Source of the DNA: Rhizobium sp. SSA_523
Lineage (GTDB): Bacteria > Pseudomonadota > Alphaproteobacteria > Rhizobiales > Rhizobiaceae
Direction of reading: 5' to 3'
Assembly: GCF_030435705.1 (NCBI RefSeq)
Contig: NZ_CP129382.1
Coordinates: 1,426,001-1,490,000 of the forward strand
DNA length: 64,000 nt
Part shown: positions 56,415 through 64,000 of the stretch, piece after piece
Layout of the letters: the number at the start of each line of letters is the position of its first letter
How positions within the stretch are numbered: the stretch's first letter is position 1
Made by a program: the position numbers and the translations under genes
Notes under the pieces: model-generated
Seen by the model: only the letters and a program-made list of their open reading frames with translations
What the model was told of the DNA's origin: nothing
Databases searched by the model: none

Positions 56415-57794
56415 TCAGGCTTTCTTGAAGTGATAGGATTTCGGCCGGGTCAGGTTGTGAAAGCCGAGAACGGAGAGCGAGCCGCCGCGCCCGGTTTCCT
56501 TCACGCCCGTCCAGACCAAAGCAGGATCGAGATAATCGCAACGGTTCATGAAGACGGTTCCGGTCTCCAGCCCGGCACCAAGGCGGGCGGCACGCTCCTC
56601 GTCCTTCGTCCAGAGCGAGACGGTCAGCCCGTATTTGCAGTCATTCATCAGCTCGAGCGCTTCGGCATCGCTGCCGACCTTCATGATGCCGACAGCGGGA
56701 CCGAAGGTCTCCTCGCGCATGAAGTCCATCGAGTGATCCACATCCACCAGCACCTGCGGCATCAGATAGGCGCCGCCATCATCCTGCGGGAAGAGACCGG
56801 GATCGATGAGCGCCCTGGCGCCCCTGGCCACGGCATCGGCCACCTGCTCACGCACCGTTTTCGCAAACCGCGCATTGGCCATAGGGCCAAGCGTCGTTTC
56901 CTTGTCGAGCGGATTGCCGAGCTTGTAATTGGAGACCCAGGCGACAGATTTTTCGACAAAGGCGTCGTAGAGGCTTTCATGCACATAGATGCGCTCGATG
57001 CCGCAGCAGCATTGGCCGGAATTATAGGTCGCGCCGTCCATCAGCGTGTCGACGGCGGCGTCCAGATCGGCATCCTCCATCACATAGCCCGGATCCTTGC
57101 CGCCGAGCTCGAGGCCGAGGCCGGTGAAGGTGCCGGCGGCGGCACGCTCCACAGCCCGGCCCCCGGCCACCGACCCGGTGAAGTTGATGAAATCGAAGGC
57201 GCCTGCGGCGATCAGCTCCTCCGAGGTCGCATGGTCGAGGAAGACGTTCTGGAAAACATCCTCCGGCATGCCGGCCTCGACGAAAGCCCGCACCATCCGC
57301 TCTCCCACCAGAAGGGTCTGCGCGGCATGCTTGAGTATCACCGTATTGCCGGCCATCAGTGCCGGCGCGATCGTGTTGATCGCCGTCATATAGGGGTAGT
57401 TCCACGGCGCGATGACGAAGACGACACCATGCGGTTCGCGGGTAATGCGACGGGTAAAGGCCGAACTGCTCTCGATCTCGATCGGCGCCAGCGCTTCGGC
57501 CGCGACGGCCGCCACATAATTCGAGCGTTCGTTGAACCCCTTGAACTCGCCGCCATAGCGCACCGGCCGCCCCATCATCCAGGCAAGCTCCGGCACCACC
57601 TCGTCGACCATCTCGTTCAACCGCGCCACGCCTTTGAGAACGAGCTGCACGCGCTCCTCAAGCGGACGCCTGGCCCAATTCTTCTGCGCCTTCCGGGCAC
57701 GTTCGACGACAGCCGTCGCCTCGTTCGGGGTCAGTGCCGGCCGCTCGGCATAGACCGAACCATCCACCGGCGAAATACATTGAATCATCGACAT
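56415..57794 (-). CDS. NAD(P)-dependent aldehyde dehydrogenase
   Basis: Oxidises an aldehyde to the acid. The 459-residue ALDH-superfamily product has APWNYPYMTAINTIAPALMAGN (cofactor site), FINFTGSVAGGRAV, the general-base Glu in LGLELGGKDPGYV and the nucleophile in YNSGQCCCGIERIYV. An unusual three-cysteine run marks the active site. ATG 57794 follows GAGGAATGAC. It is co-directional with, and probably feeds from, the iron alcohol dehydrogenase gene 8 bp downstream. Confidence 0.93.
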   Translation of the reverse strand: MSMIQCISPVDGSVYAERPALTPNEATAVVERARKAQKNWARRPLEERVQLVLKGVARLNEMVDEVVPELAWMMGRPVRYGGEFKGFNERSNYVAAVAAEALAPIEIESSSAFTRRITREPHGVVFVIAPWNYPYMTAINTIAPALMAGNTVILKHAAQTLLVGERMVRAFVEAGMPEDVFQNVFLDHATSEELIAAGAFDFINFTGSVAGGRAVERAAAGTFTGLGLELGGKDPGYVMEDADLDAAVDTLMDGATYNSGQCCCGIERIYVHESLYDAFVEKSVAWVSNYKLGNPLDKETTLGPMANARFAKTVREQVADAVARGARALIDPGLFPQDDGGAYLMPQVLVDVDHSMDFMREETFGPAVGIMKVGSDAEALELMNDCKYGLTVSLWTKDEERAARLGAGLETGTVFMNRCDYLDPALVWTGVKETGRGGSLSVLGFHNLTRPKSYHFKKA

Positions 57795-57875
57795 GTCATT
57801 CCTCAGTCAAATCCCTGCTCAGCAGGTTCCGCATTAGACCCTAGTTGTCGCACGGTTTTACGAGACGGCAACCCG

Positions 57876-59246
57876 TCACGCCCGCTCGAAACCGCGCGCC
57901 ACTTCCCAATCCGTCACCTTGCGGTCGAACTCTTCCTGCTCCCATTCCGCCGCGCGCACATAATGGTCCACGACGTCATCGCCGAAGGCCTGCCGCAACA
58001 TTGCTGAACCCTTCAGCCGGACCGATGCGTCGCGCAGGCTGCGCGGGATCTCGCCTATCCCTGACCCGCCATAGGCATCGCCTTCGAAAGCGGGCTCCAG
58101 CTCCAGCCCGTCCTCTATCCCCTTGATGCCGGCCGCCAGGAGCGCCGCCATGGCGAGATAAGGGTTGAGGTCGGAGCCGCCAATGCGGCATTCGATCCGG
58201 ATGCCCTTGGTTTTTTCGCCGCAGAGGCGGAAGCCGGCGGTGCGGTTGTCCTTGCTCCAGACGAGCTTCGTCGGCGCAAACGTGCCTGCGACGAAGCGTT
58301 TGTAGGAATTGATGTAGGGCGCGAGGAAATAGGTATAGTCGCCGGCATAGGCGAGCAGGCCGGCCACATACTGCTTCATCAGCTCGGACATGCCGTGAGG
58401 CGCCTCGGCATCGTAGAAGAGCGGCGTCTTGCCGTCATCGCTCCACAGCGATTGATGGATATGGGAGGAGGAGCCCGCCGCCGCATTGTGCCATTTGGCA
58501 AGGAAGGTCACCGAGCGGCCCTTGGACCAGGCGATCTCCTTCACGGCATTCTTGATCACCACATGCCGATCCGCCATGGTCAGGGCGGGCGCATAGCGCA
58601 CATTGATCTCCGCCTGCCCGGCCGAGGCTTCGCCCTTGGAATTTTCGACCGGAATTCCGGCACCCTGCAGACCGGTGCGAACGGCGCGCATGACCTCCTC
58701 TTCCTTGGTGGTCTGGAAGATGTGGTAATCCTCGTTATAGGCGCTGGAGAGCTTGAGATTGCGATAGCCGCTGTCGCGCGCCGCCTCGAAGGTCTGATCG
58801 AAGAGGAAGAATTCCAGCTCGGTCGCCATCAGCGCCGAAAGCCCCATGGCGTCCAGCCGCTGGACCTGCCTCTTCAGGATGGCGCGCGGCGAATGCGCAA
58901 CCTCCTCATGGCCGTGATGGTCCAGCACATCGCACAGGACGAGAGCGCTTCCTTCCAGCCAGGGCAGCTTTCGCAGCGTCGAGAGATCGGGCCGCATCGT
59001 ATAGTCGCCATAGCCCTTTTCCCAGCTGGTCGCCTTGTAGCCGGAAACGGTTTCCATCTCCATGTCGGTCGCCAGAAGGTAGTTGCAGCTATGGGTCTCC
59101 TTCCAGGCGCTCTCGACGAAATATTCGGCCTGGAACCGCTTGCCCATCAGGCGACCTTGCATGTCGACCTGGGCGGCGATGACGGTATCGATGCGTCCCG
59201 CCGAAACGTCGATCTTGAGGTCGTCGAATGTGTAGATGGTGGTCAT
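57876..59246 (-). CDS. Glutamine synthetase-like gamma-glutamyl-amine ligase
   Basis: Glutamine-synthetase-fold ligase of the PuuA/GlnA3/GlnA4 group, expected to couple glutamate to an amine with ATP. The 456-residue product has the catalytic-domain motifs ATELEFFLF, GQAEINVRYAPAL (metal site), FLAKWHNAAAGSSSHIHQSL and KTKGIRIECRIGGSDLNPYLA. PuuA-like insertions replace the adenylylation tail of GlnA. ATG 59246 (MTTIYTFDDLKIDVSAG); three 21-bp repeats lie directly upstream. Substrate assigned by context only: the neighbouring permease and dehydrogenases suggest ethanolamine or a related amino alcohol. Confidence 0.9.
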   Translation of the reverse strand: MTTIYTFDDLKIDVSAGRIDTVIAAQVDMQGRLMGKRFQAEYFVESAWKETHSCNYLLATDMEMETVSGYKATSWEKGYGDYTMRPDLSTLRKLPWLEGSALVLCDVLDHHGHEEVAHSPRAILKRQVQRLDAMGLSALMATELEFFLFDQTFEAARDSGYRNLKLSSAYNEDYHIFQTTKEEEVMRAVRTGLQGAGIPVENSKGEASAGQAEINVRYAPALTMADRHVVIKNAVKEIAWSKGRSVTFLAKWHNAAAGSSSHIHQSLWSDDGKTPLFYDAEAPHGMSELMKQYVAGLLAYAGDYTYFLAPYINSYKRFVAGTFAPTKLVWSKDNRTAGFRLCGEKTKGIRIECRIGGSDLNPYLAMAALLAAGIKGIEDGLELEPAFEGDAYGGSGIGEIPRSLRDASVRLKGSAMLRQAFGDDVVDHYVRAAEWEQEEFDRKVTDWEVARGFERA

Positions 59247-59260
59247 CAGGCTTTTCCATC

Positions 59261-59323
59261 TTTCAAAAAGAGAAGGCTGGCTTTCAAAAAGAGAAGGCTG
59301 GCTTTCGAAAAGAGAAGGCTGGC
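59261..59323. repeat. Three 21-bp tandem repeats in the ligase leader
   Basis: Copies at 59261-59281, 59282-59302 and 59303-59323, plus strand beginning TTTCAAAAAGAGAAGGCTGG; the third differs at one base (A to G). They sit between the permease stop and the ligase start and end 15 bp from the ligase ATG, next to CGCCCCGGGCGG. Confidence 0.95.
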
Positions 59324-59358
59324 CCGCCCCGGGCGGACCAGTTGAGAGAGCAGGCAGA

Positions 59359-60861
59359 TCATTCGGCCGGCGACGCCTTTGCCTGATGTTCCATGGCAAA
59401 CTCTTCCTCAGGCGAGAGAATGAGATGATGCCGGCCGAACAGGGCGAAATAGGCGATCGCGACGCCGAACCAGACGAGAACCCACAACACACCCTTGGTG
59501 AAATTGGGGTCCTGCACCTGGTAGAGCAGCGTGATGACGGCGATCACGATCGTCAGCACCGCGCCGGGAATGCCGAATGGCGAACGGAACGGGCGTTCGA
59601 TATTGGGCAGTTTCTTGCGCAGGAGAATGAAGGAAATTGCCTGCATGATATAGGAGAACATGGCGCCGAACACCGCCATGTTGAGAAGCACGCTGCCGAT
59701 GACGCTGCCGCCGGTTTCCGCGCCGAGGGAGAACCAGATCACCAGCATCACGGAAAGGCCGATGACCGCGCCGGCGATCATGGCGACATGCGGCGTGCGG
59801 TAACGCGGATGCGTGACCGACAGGAAGGTCGGGAAATAGCCGGCACGCGACAAGGAATAGATCTGCCGCCCCTGTGCATAGAGGATCGTATGGAAGCTTG
59901 CGATGAGGCCGGTCAGCGCAACGAGGCCGAGGACCACCACGCCGCTGTCGCCGTAAATCGCCTTCAATCCGTCCAGCAAAGGCTCCAGCGACGAGCCGAG
60001 ATGGAAGGCGCCGACATTGGCAAGCGACGGATTGAGAAGCACGATCATGAAGGCGGACAGCATCAGCGTCAGCATGCCGAAGATGATGCCGCGCGGCATA
60101 TCGCGTTTCGGGTCGACCGATTCCTCGGCCGCCAGCGGCAATTGCTCGATTGCGAGGAAGAGCCAGACGGCGAAGGGAAGGGTTGCGAGCACCCCGGAAA
60201 AGCCGAACGGGAAGAAGGGGCCATTGCCCTCCGGCAGTTCGACGGCCGCCCCATCCGGCCCGGCGCCAATATTGAGCGCCCAGCGCGAGAAGTCCATCTG
60301 CGGGATGGCGCTGACCCAGAAGAACACCAGGACCGCAAGCGAGATGAGCGTGATGACCAGGGTCACCTTGAACGAGAGTTCCAGGCCATAGACGTTGAGC
60401 GAGACAAACAGGATGTAGAAGACGATCCACACCAGCGGCGAATAGGCCGGGTCGAGCCCGAGGATGGAATTGACGTAAGCGGTGATGAAGGTGACGATCA
60501 CCGCCGGGGTGATGACATATTCGACATTCTCACACAGTCCGGTGAGGAAGCCGCCCCAGGGTCCCATCGCCGTGCGGGCGAAGGAATAGGCAGCCCCCGT
60601 ATGTGGCAAGGCCGGGCTCATTTCGGCAATGCAGAAGGTCAGGCCGAGATACATCACGGCGATGATCATGCCGGCAACCAGCATGCCACCCCATCCGCCC
60701 GTCGCGAAACCGAAATTCCAGCCGGAAAAATGGCCGGATATCACTGCGCCAACCCCCAGCGCCCAGAGGGACCAGATCCCGGCATAGCGGGAAAGTCCCC
60801 GCTTCTCAAAATAACCCGTCTCAGCTTTGGTATAGCTGACACCCGACGATGAACTATCCAT
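59359..60861 (-). CDS. APC-family permease, ethanolamine-permease-like
   Basis: Twelve-helix amino acid/polyamine/organocation transporter in the inner membrane. The 500-residue product shows YAGIWSLWALGVGAVISGHFSGWNFG in its first third, FCIAEMSPALPHTGAAYSFAR, GFLTGLCENVEYVITPAVIV and AIEQLPLAAEESVDPKRDMPRG, matching the ethanolamine permease (EAT) branch. ATG 60861 (MDSSSSGVSYTK) follows GGAG. It lies between the amidohydrolase and ligase genes on one strand, so it probably imports the pathway's amine. Confidence 0.87.
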   Translation of the reverse strand: MDSSSSGVSYTKAETGYFEKRGLSRYAGIWSLWALGVGAVISGHFSGWNFGFATGGWGGMLVAGMIIAVMYLGLTFCIAEMSPALPHTGAAYSFARTAMGPWGGFLTGLCENVEYVITPAVIVTFITAYVNSILGLDPAYSPLVWIVFYILFVSLNVYGLELSFKVTLVITLISLAVLVFFWVSAIPQMDFSRWALNIGAGPDGAAVELPEGNGPFFPFGFSGVLATLPFAVWLFLAIEQLPLAAEESVDPKRDMPRGIIFGMLTLMLSAFMIVLLNPSLANVGAFHLGSSLEPLLDGLKAIYGDSGVVVLGLVALTGLIASFHTILYAQGRQIYSLSRAGYFPTFLSVTHPRYRTPHVAMIAGAVIGLSVMLVIWFSLGAETGGSVIGSVLLNMAVFGAMFSYIMQAISFILLRKKLPNIERPFRSPFGIPGAVLTIVIAVITLLYQVQDPNFTKGVLWVLVWFGVAIAYFALFGRHHLILSPEEEFAMEHQAKASPAE

Positions 60862-60981
60862 TACCCTATCTCCACAAAGTAAGGAAAAGGCAATCATGCC
60901 TCATGCATGACCAACCCACTCGCGCTGCGCCGCCTTTTTTTGTCTTTGCGGAGCCCGCAGCAGTCACTGCTCCCTTGGGTA

Positions 60982-61758
60982 TTATCTTTCGGACGTCTTC
61001 AGGCTTTCCATCAACAGACCCGACAGGAAGTCGGCAGCCACGCTTTGCCCTGCGGCATCGGCAATCAGGTCGTTGCGGATTTCGATCATCACATTGAGCA
61101 GACCGGCCGGCAGCGCGTGCAGGGCCAGCGTATGCGTCACGCCGTCGGCCGGACCATAGGGCTGATTGCGCTCGACGGCAAACTGGCTTGTTCCGGCCGC
61201 CGCGGCAAGCATCCCGTCGGCCAGGCGGCTGTCCGCGTCGTGCAGGATGCCGATCTCCACGGCCCGCGGCTTTCCGAAATAGACCGGCGTGAAGGAGTGG
61301 ATGGTGACGAGCACCGTCGTTTGGCCCCGCTGCTTACGGTGAGCGATCTCATCGCGGATCCTGTTCTGGAACGGATGATAGAGAAGCTCGGCGCGGGCGG
61401 CCTTCTCGGCCTCGCTCAGATCGGCATTGCCCGGAATCTCGTAGGTCTCGCTCACCGCGCGAATGGCACCCTCCGATCCCGGCGGGCGGTTGCAATCGAA
61501 GACCAGGCGGGAATAGCGCTGGTGGATGAGCATGGCGTCGAGCGTGCGCGCCATCAGCCGGGAGACGGCCAAGGCACCCGGATCCCAGGCAATATGGGAG
61601 GAGAGGGCCTCATCGGAAAGGCCGAGCGCACCAAGCGCCGCCGGCAGCTTCTTGCCCGCATGCTCGCAGACAAGAAGAACCTCGCTTGTCCCTTGAGCAT
61701 TCTCGACGGCAACGGGACTGCCCTCCTCCTCCGTCAGCAAAAGCGTCTCGAAAAGCAT
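60982..61758 (-). CDS. N-formylglutamate amidohydrolase (HutG-like) family protein
   Basis: Metal-dependent amidohydrolase family that includes N-formylglutamate deformylase. The 258-residue product shows LLVCEHAGKKLP, SSHIAWDPGALAVSRLM, YSRLVFDCNRPP, VLVTIHSFTP and LLNVMIEIRNDL, with the expected His/Asp/Glu metal ligands. No histidine-utilisation genes are near. In this operon it could instead cleave a gamma-glutamyl amide to release glutamate. Start at ATG 61758 with a GGGGGTGG upstream; GTG 61767 is possible. It is first in the leftward operon. Confidence 0.85.
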   Translation of the reverse strand: MLFETLLLTEEEGSPVAVENAQGTSEVLLVCEHAGKKLPAALGALGLSDEALSSHIAWDPGALAVSRLMARTLDAMLIHQRYSRLVFDCNRPPGSEGAIRAVSETYEIPGNADLSEAEKAARAELLYHPFQNRIRDEIAHRKQRGQTTVLVTIHSFTPVYFGKPRAVEIGILHDADSRLADGMLAAAAGTSQFAVERNQPYGPADGVTHTLALHALPAGLLNVMIEIRNDLIADAAGQSVAADFLSGLLMESLKTSER

Positions 61759-61822
61759 TCTCGCCACCCCCGTGGTTCCGCAGAAGAGAATTCTTCATCA
61801 TTAGCGGTCCGTCAACCTCAGT

Positions 61823-61840
61823 CTGAAAATTTCTTTTCAG
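61823..61840. promoter_or_regulatory. Candidate operator in the divergent regulatory region
   Basis: CTGAAAA-TTTC-TTTTCAG is a perfect 7-4-7 inverted repeat midway between the leftward catabolic operon and the rightward RpiR-type gene. TGAAA/TTTCA palindromes are typical operators of RpiR-family regulators. Confidence 0.6.
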
Positions 61841-61926
61841 CCTTGCGGATTGACTCGCTGTAGCAATCGATTGTTAACTTCCCGCTCAAGAACCGGCGGA
61901 GACCGGCAAGGGGGATCGGGCTGCTC

Positions 61927-62835
61927 GTGACGTCGCCAACACATACGGTGCTGGATGTCATCCGTCTGCATTATGACGGCTTGACGCCGGCCGAGCGCAA
62001 GCTGGCGGACAGCCTGCTGGAGAACTATCCCGTGTCCGGCCTCGGCAGCATCACGACGGTTGCCGACAATGCCGGCGTCTCCACGCCGACGGTGGCCCGC
62101 ATGGTGCAGAAACTGGGCTATAAGGGCTATCCCGAGTTCCAGCAGCATCTGCATCAGGATCTCGAAGCGACGATCTCCAATCCGATCGCCAAGCATGACC
62201 GCTGGGCGGCCAGCGCGCCGACGGCCCATATTCTCAACCGCTTCGCCGAAGCCATCACCGCCAATCTGCGCGGTACTCTGGCAAGCCTCGATGTGGCAAC
62301 CTTCGATGGGGCTGCCGATCTCCTGCGCGATGCCAGGCGCGACATCTATTTCGTCGGTGGGCGCATCACCGGCGCGCTGGCCGAATACTTCTTCACCCAT
62401 ATGCAGGTGATCCGCCCGAAGACGACGCTGATTTCCACCAATCGCAGCGCCTGGCCGCAATATCTTCTGAACATGCAGAGCGGCGACGTGCTGGTGATCT
62501 TCGATATCCGCCGCTACGAGCAGGAGCTTGCCGTGCTGGCGGAAGCGGCAGCGGCCAGCAATGTCGAGATCATTCTCTTCACCGATGTCTGGGCCTCGCC
62601 GGTGGCGCGTCATGCCCGCCACGTCTTCAAGGTGCGCATAGAGGCGCCTTCGGCCTGGGATTCCTCGGTCGTCACCCTGTTTACCGTGGAAGCGCTGATC
62701 GAGGCCGTTCAGAGCGCGTCCTGGGAAAGCACCCGCGAGCGCATGAAGTCGCTCGAGACCTTGTTCGAGCGCTCGCGGCTGTTTCGCCGCCCGGGTTCGC
62801 CTGAGGAGAATTCGACAAGAAAAATCAATACCTAG
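61927..62835 (+). CDS. RpiR/MurR-family transcriptional regulator
   Basis: The 302-residue product has an N-terminal helix-turn-helix (LTPAERKLADSLLENYP, ITTVADNAGVSTPTVARMVQKLGYKGYPEFQ) and a SIS domain (about 130-265: IYFVGGRITGALAEYFF, GDVLVIFDIRRYEQELAVL, IILFTDVWASPVA) that usually binds a phosphosugar; other ligands occur. The start is GTG 61927, 15 nt after a GGGGGATCGGG stretch. It is divergent from the amidohydrolase-led operon and 117 bp upstream of a solute-binding protein gene, so it probably controls both. Confidence 0.9.
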   Translation: MTSPTHTVLDVIRLHYDGLTPAERKLADSLLENYPVSGLGSITTVADNAGVSTPTVARMVQKLGYKGYPEFQQHLHQDLEATISNPIAKHDRWAASAPTAHILNRFAEAITANLRGTLASLDVATFDGAADLLRDARRDIYFVGGRITGALAEYFFTHMQVIRPKTTLISTNRSAWPQYLLNMQSGDVLVIFDIRRYEQELAVLAEAAAASNVEIILFTDVWASPVARHARHVFKVRIEAPSAWDSSVVTLFTVEALIEAVQSASWESTRERMKSLETLFERSRLFRRPGSPEENSTRKINT

Positions 62836-62952
62836 CCAGGATGAGGTGAAGAGAAACGAAGCCCTGCGGACTGCATCTGAACTGTCACATCCCATTCATC
62901 AAACGACTCTACGAGTCGCGCCACACGAAGAGAACCCAAGGAGGACATCGTG

Positions 62953-64000
62953 ATGACCAAGTTCCACCGACTGCTTTCCATGACGACTGCCATGGTCGTT
63001 GCGACGGCAAGCCTCGCTTATGCCGAGCCGAGCGCCGAGCTGATCGCAGCTGCCAAGAAGGAAGGCATGCTGACGACCATCGCCTTGCCGCATGACTGGT
63101 GCGGCTATGGCGAGGTGATCGCCTCCTTCAAGAAGAAATATCCGGAAATCCAGGTCAACGAACTGAACCCGGATGCCGGCTCGGCCGACGAGGTCGAAGC
63201 CATCAAGGCCAACAAGGACAATAAGGGCCCGCAGGCCCCCGACGTCATCGATGTCGGCCTCGCCTTCGGTCCGCAGATGAAGAAGGAAGGCCTGCTGCAG
63301 CCTTACAAAGTGTCCACCTGGGACGAAATCCCCGCCAATATCAAGGATGCCGATGGCCACTGGTACGGCGACTACTACGGCGTGATGGCCTTCCTGGTGA
63401 ACAAGGACCTGGTGAAGACCAATCCGGCAGACTGGTCGGACCTGCTGAAGCCGGACTATGCCGGCCAGGTTGCTCTCGCCGGTGATCCGCGCGCCTCCAA
63501 CCAGGCAATCCTCAGCGTGCTGGCGGCCGGCATGGCGGGTGGCGCCAAGCCCGGCAAGGAAGCGGGAGACGCTGGCCTGAAGTTCTTTGCCGACCTGAAC
63601 AAGGCGGGCAATTTCGTTCCCGTCATCGGAAAGTCGGGCACGCTGGCCCAGGGCGCAACGCCGATCGTCGTGATGTGGGACTACAATGCCCTTTCCGCCA
63701 AGGACACGCTGGCGGGCAATCCGCCGGTCGAAGTCGTGGTGCCTGCCTCCGGCGTTCTCGCCGGCGTCTATGTCCAGGGCATCTCCGCCTATGCGCCGCA
63801 TCCGAACGCCGCCAAGCTGTGGATGGAGCATCTCTATTCGGATGAAGGCCAGAACCTGTGGCTGAAGGGCTATTGCCACCCTGCCCGCTTCAACGCCATG
63901 GTCAAGGCCGGCAAGGTTCCGCAGGACCTGATCGACAAGCTGCCGCCGGCTGCCGCCTATGAAAAGGCCTATTTCCCGACTCTCGAAGAAGTCGACGCCA
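62953..64000 (+). CDS. ABC transporter periplasmic solute-binding protein (partial, C-terminus beyond window)
   Basis: Family 1 extracellular solute-binding protein. The visible 349 residues include a signal peptide (MTKFHRLLSMTTAMVVATAS, cleavage after LAYA), ELIAAAKKEGMLTTIALPHDW, APDVIDVGLAFGPQMKKEG and DWSDLLKPDYAGQVALAGDPRA. This pattern is shared by iron(III), spermidine/putrescine and aminoethylphosphonate binders; the substrate is undecided. AAGGAGGAC precedes the ATG by about 8 bp. It is presumably the first gene of an ABC transporter operon that continues past the window. Confidence 0.9.
   Translation, partial: MTKFHRLLSMTTAMVVATASLAYAEPSAELIAAAKKEGMLTTIALPHDWCGYGEVIASFKKKYPEIQVNELNPDAGSADEVEAIKANKDNKGPQAPDVIDVGLAFGPQMKKEGLLQPYKVSTWDEIPANIKDADGHWYGDYYGVMAFLVNKDLVKTNPADWSDLLKPDYAGQVALAGDPRASNQAILSVLAAGMAGGAKPGKEAGDAGLKFFADLNKAGNFVPVIGKSGTLAQGATPIVVMWDYNALSAKDTLAGNPPVEVVVPASGVLAGVYVQGISAYAPHPNAAKLWMEHLYSDEGQNLWLKGYCHPARFNAMVKAGKVPQDLIDKLPPAAAYEKAYFPTLEEVDA

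Noticed and set aside
59261..59323. Short CRISPR-like array
   Set aside because: The units are directly abutting 21-bp tandem repeats with no spacers and no cas genes.
59236..60852. 538-codon plus-strand ORF opposite the permease
   Set aside because: Begins inside the 21-bp repeats and is antisense to a polytopic transporter; charged Asp/Glu/Arg/His composition is typical of hydrophobic genes read backwards.

Overview
The window is high-GC alphaproteobacterial chromosome, most likely Rhizobiaceae (Rhizobium/Agrobacterium group). Supporting points: the dcw order mraZ-rsmH-ftsL-ftsI-murE-murF-mraY-murD-ftsW-murG-murC-murB, then ddlB-ftsQ-ftsA-ftsZ followed by lpxC-bamD-recN-ligA; an FtsZ with a very long Pro/Ala/Gln linker; an alphaproteobacterial RNase P RNA; PPi-dependent phosphofructokinase; the btaA-btaB betaine-lipid pair; and rhizobial-type intergenic palindromic repeats. 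No rRNA, tRNA, CRISPR array, prophage or insertion sequence was seen. The large ORFs opposite the real genes are GC-driven shadows.

Region 1 (1-24900, all minus strand) is the division and cell-wall superoperon, read right to left. Many junctions are 4-nt ATGA overlaps (ftsA/ftsQ, murB/murC, murC/murG, murF/murE). The cluster is interrupted between ddlB and murB by two overlapping tiny membrane-protein genes and a strong terminator, so ddlB-ftsQ-ftsA-ftsZ must have its own promoter. lpxC and ftsZ are each followed by a terminator. Upstream of mraZ lie four TGGG repeats at an exact 10-bp period, overlapping a candidate promoter: a likely MraZ box.

Region 2 (25500-39060) holds rnpB, an FAD oxidoreductase, a DjlA-like/AmpD-like coupled pair, pfp, a LysE-like membrane protein, a lipoprotein lytic transglycosylase, a serine beta-lactamase-fold protein divergent from btaA-btaB (with a possible Pho box), a lipoprotein GH25 lysozyme, an MltB-type transglycosylase and a 25-residue microprotein gene with a strong Shine-Dalgarno. 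The murein hydrolases here functionally complement the dcw cluster.

Region 3 (39450-54940) is general chromosome: an ArsR-methyltransferase regulator (SahR-like) coupled to metF behind a 20-bp palindrome, ettA, an alpha/beta hydrolase, a translationally coupled CoA-transferase/ThDP-enzyme pair, a LysE exporter, a GGDEF-EAL protein, RidA, a TIGR01244 protein, an aldose-epimerase-like protein, an L,D-transpeptidase and an orphan ParA.

Region 4 (55261-64000) is a catabolic island: iron alcohol dehydrogenase, aldehyde dehydrogenase, glutamine-synthetase-like ligase, APC permease and N-formylglutamate-amidohydrolase-like protein, all on the minus strand. Divergent from it are an RpiR-type regulator and a periplasmic solute-binding protein cut by the window end. 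The simplest reading is uptake of an amino alcohol such as ethanolamine, gamma-glutamylation, two oxidations and hydrolytic release of glutamate. I consider this the best candidate for an incompletely described system in the window.
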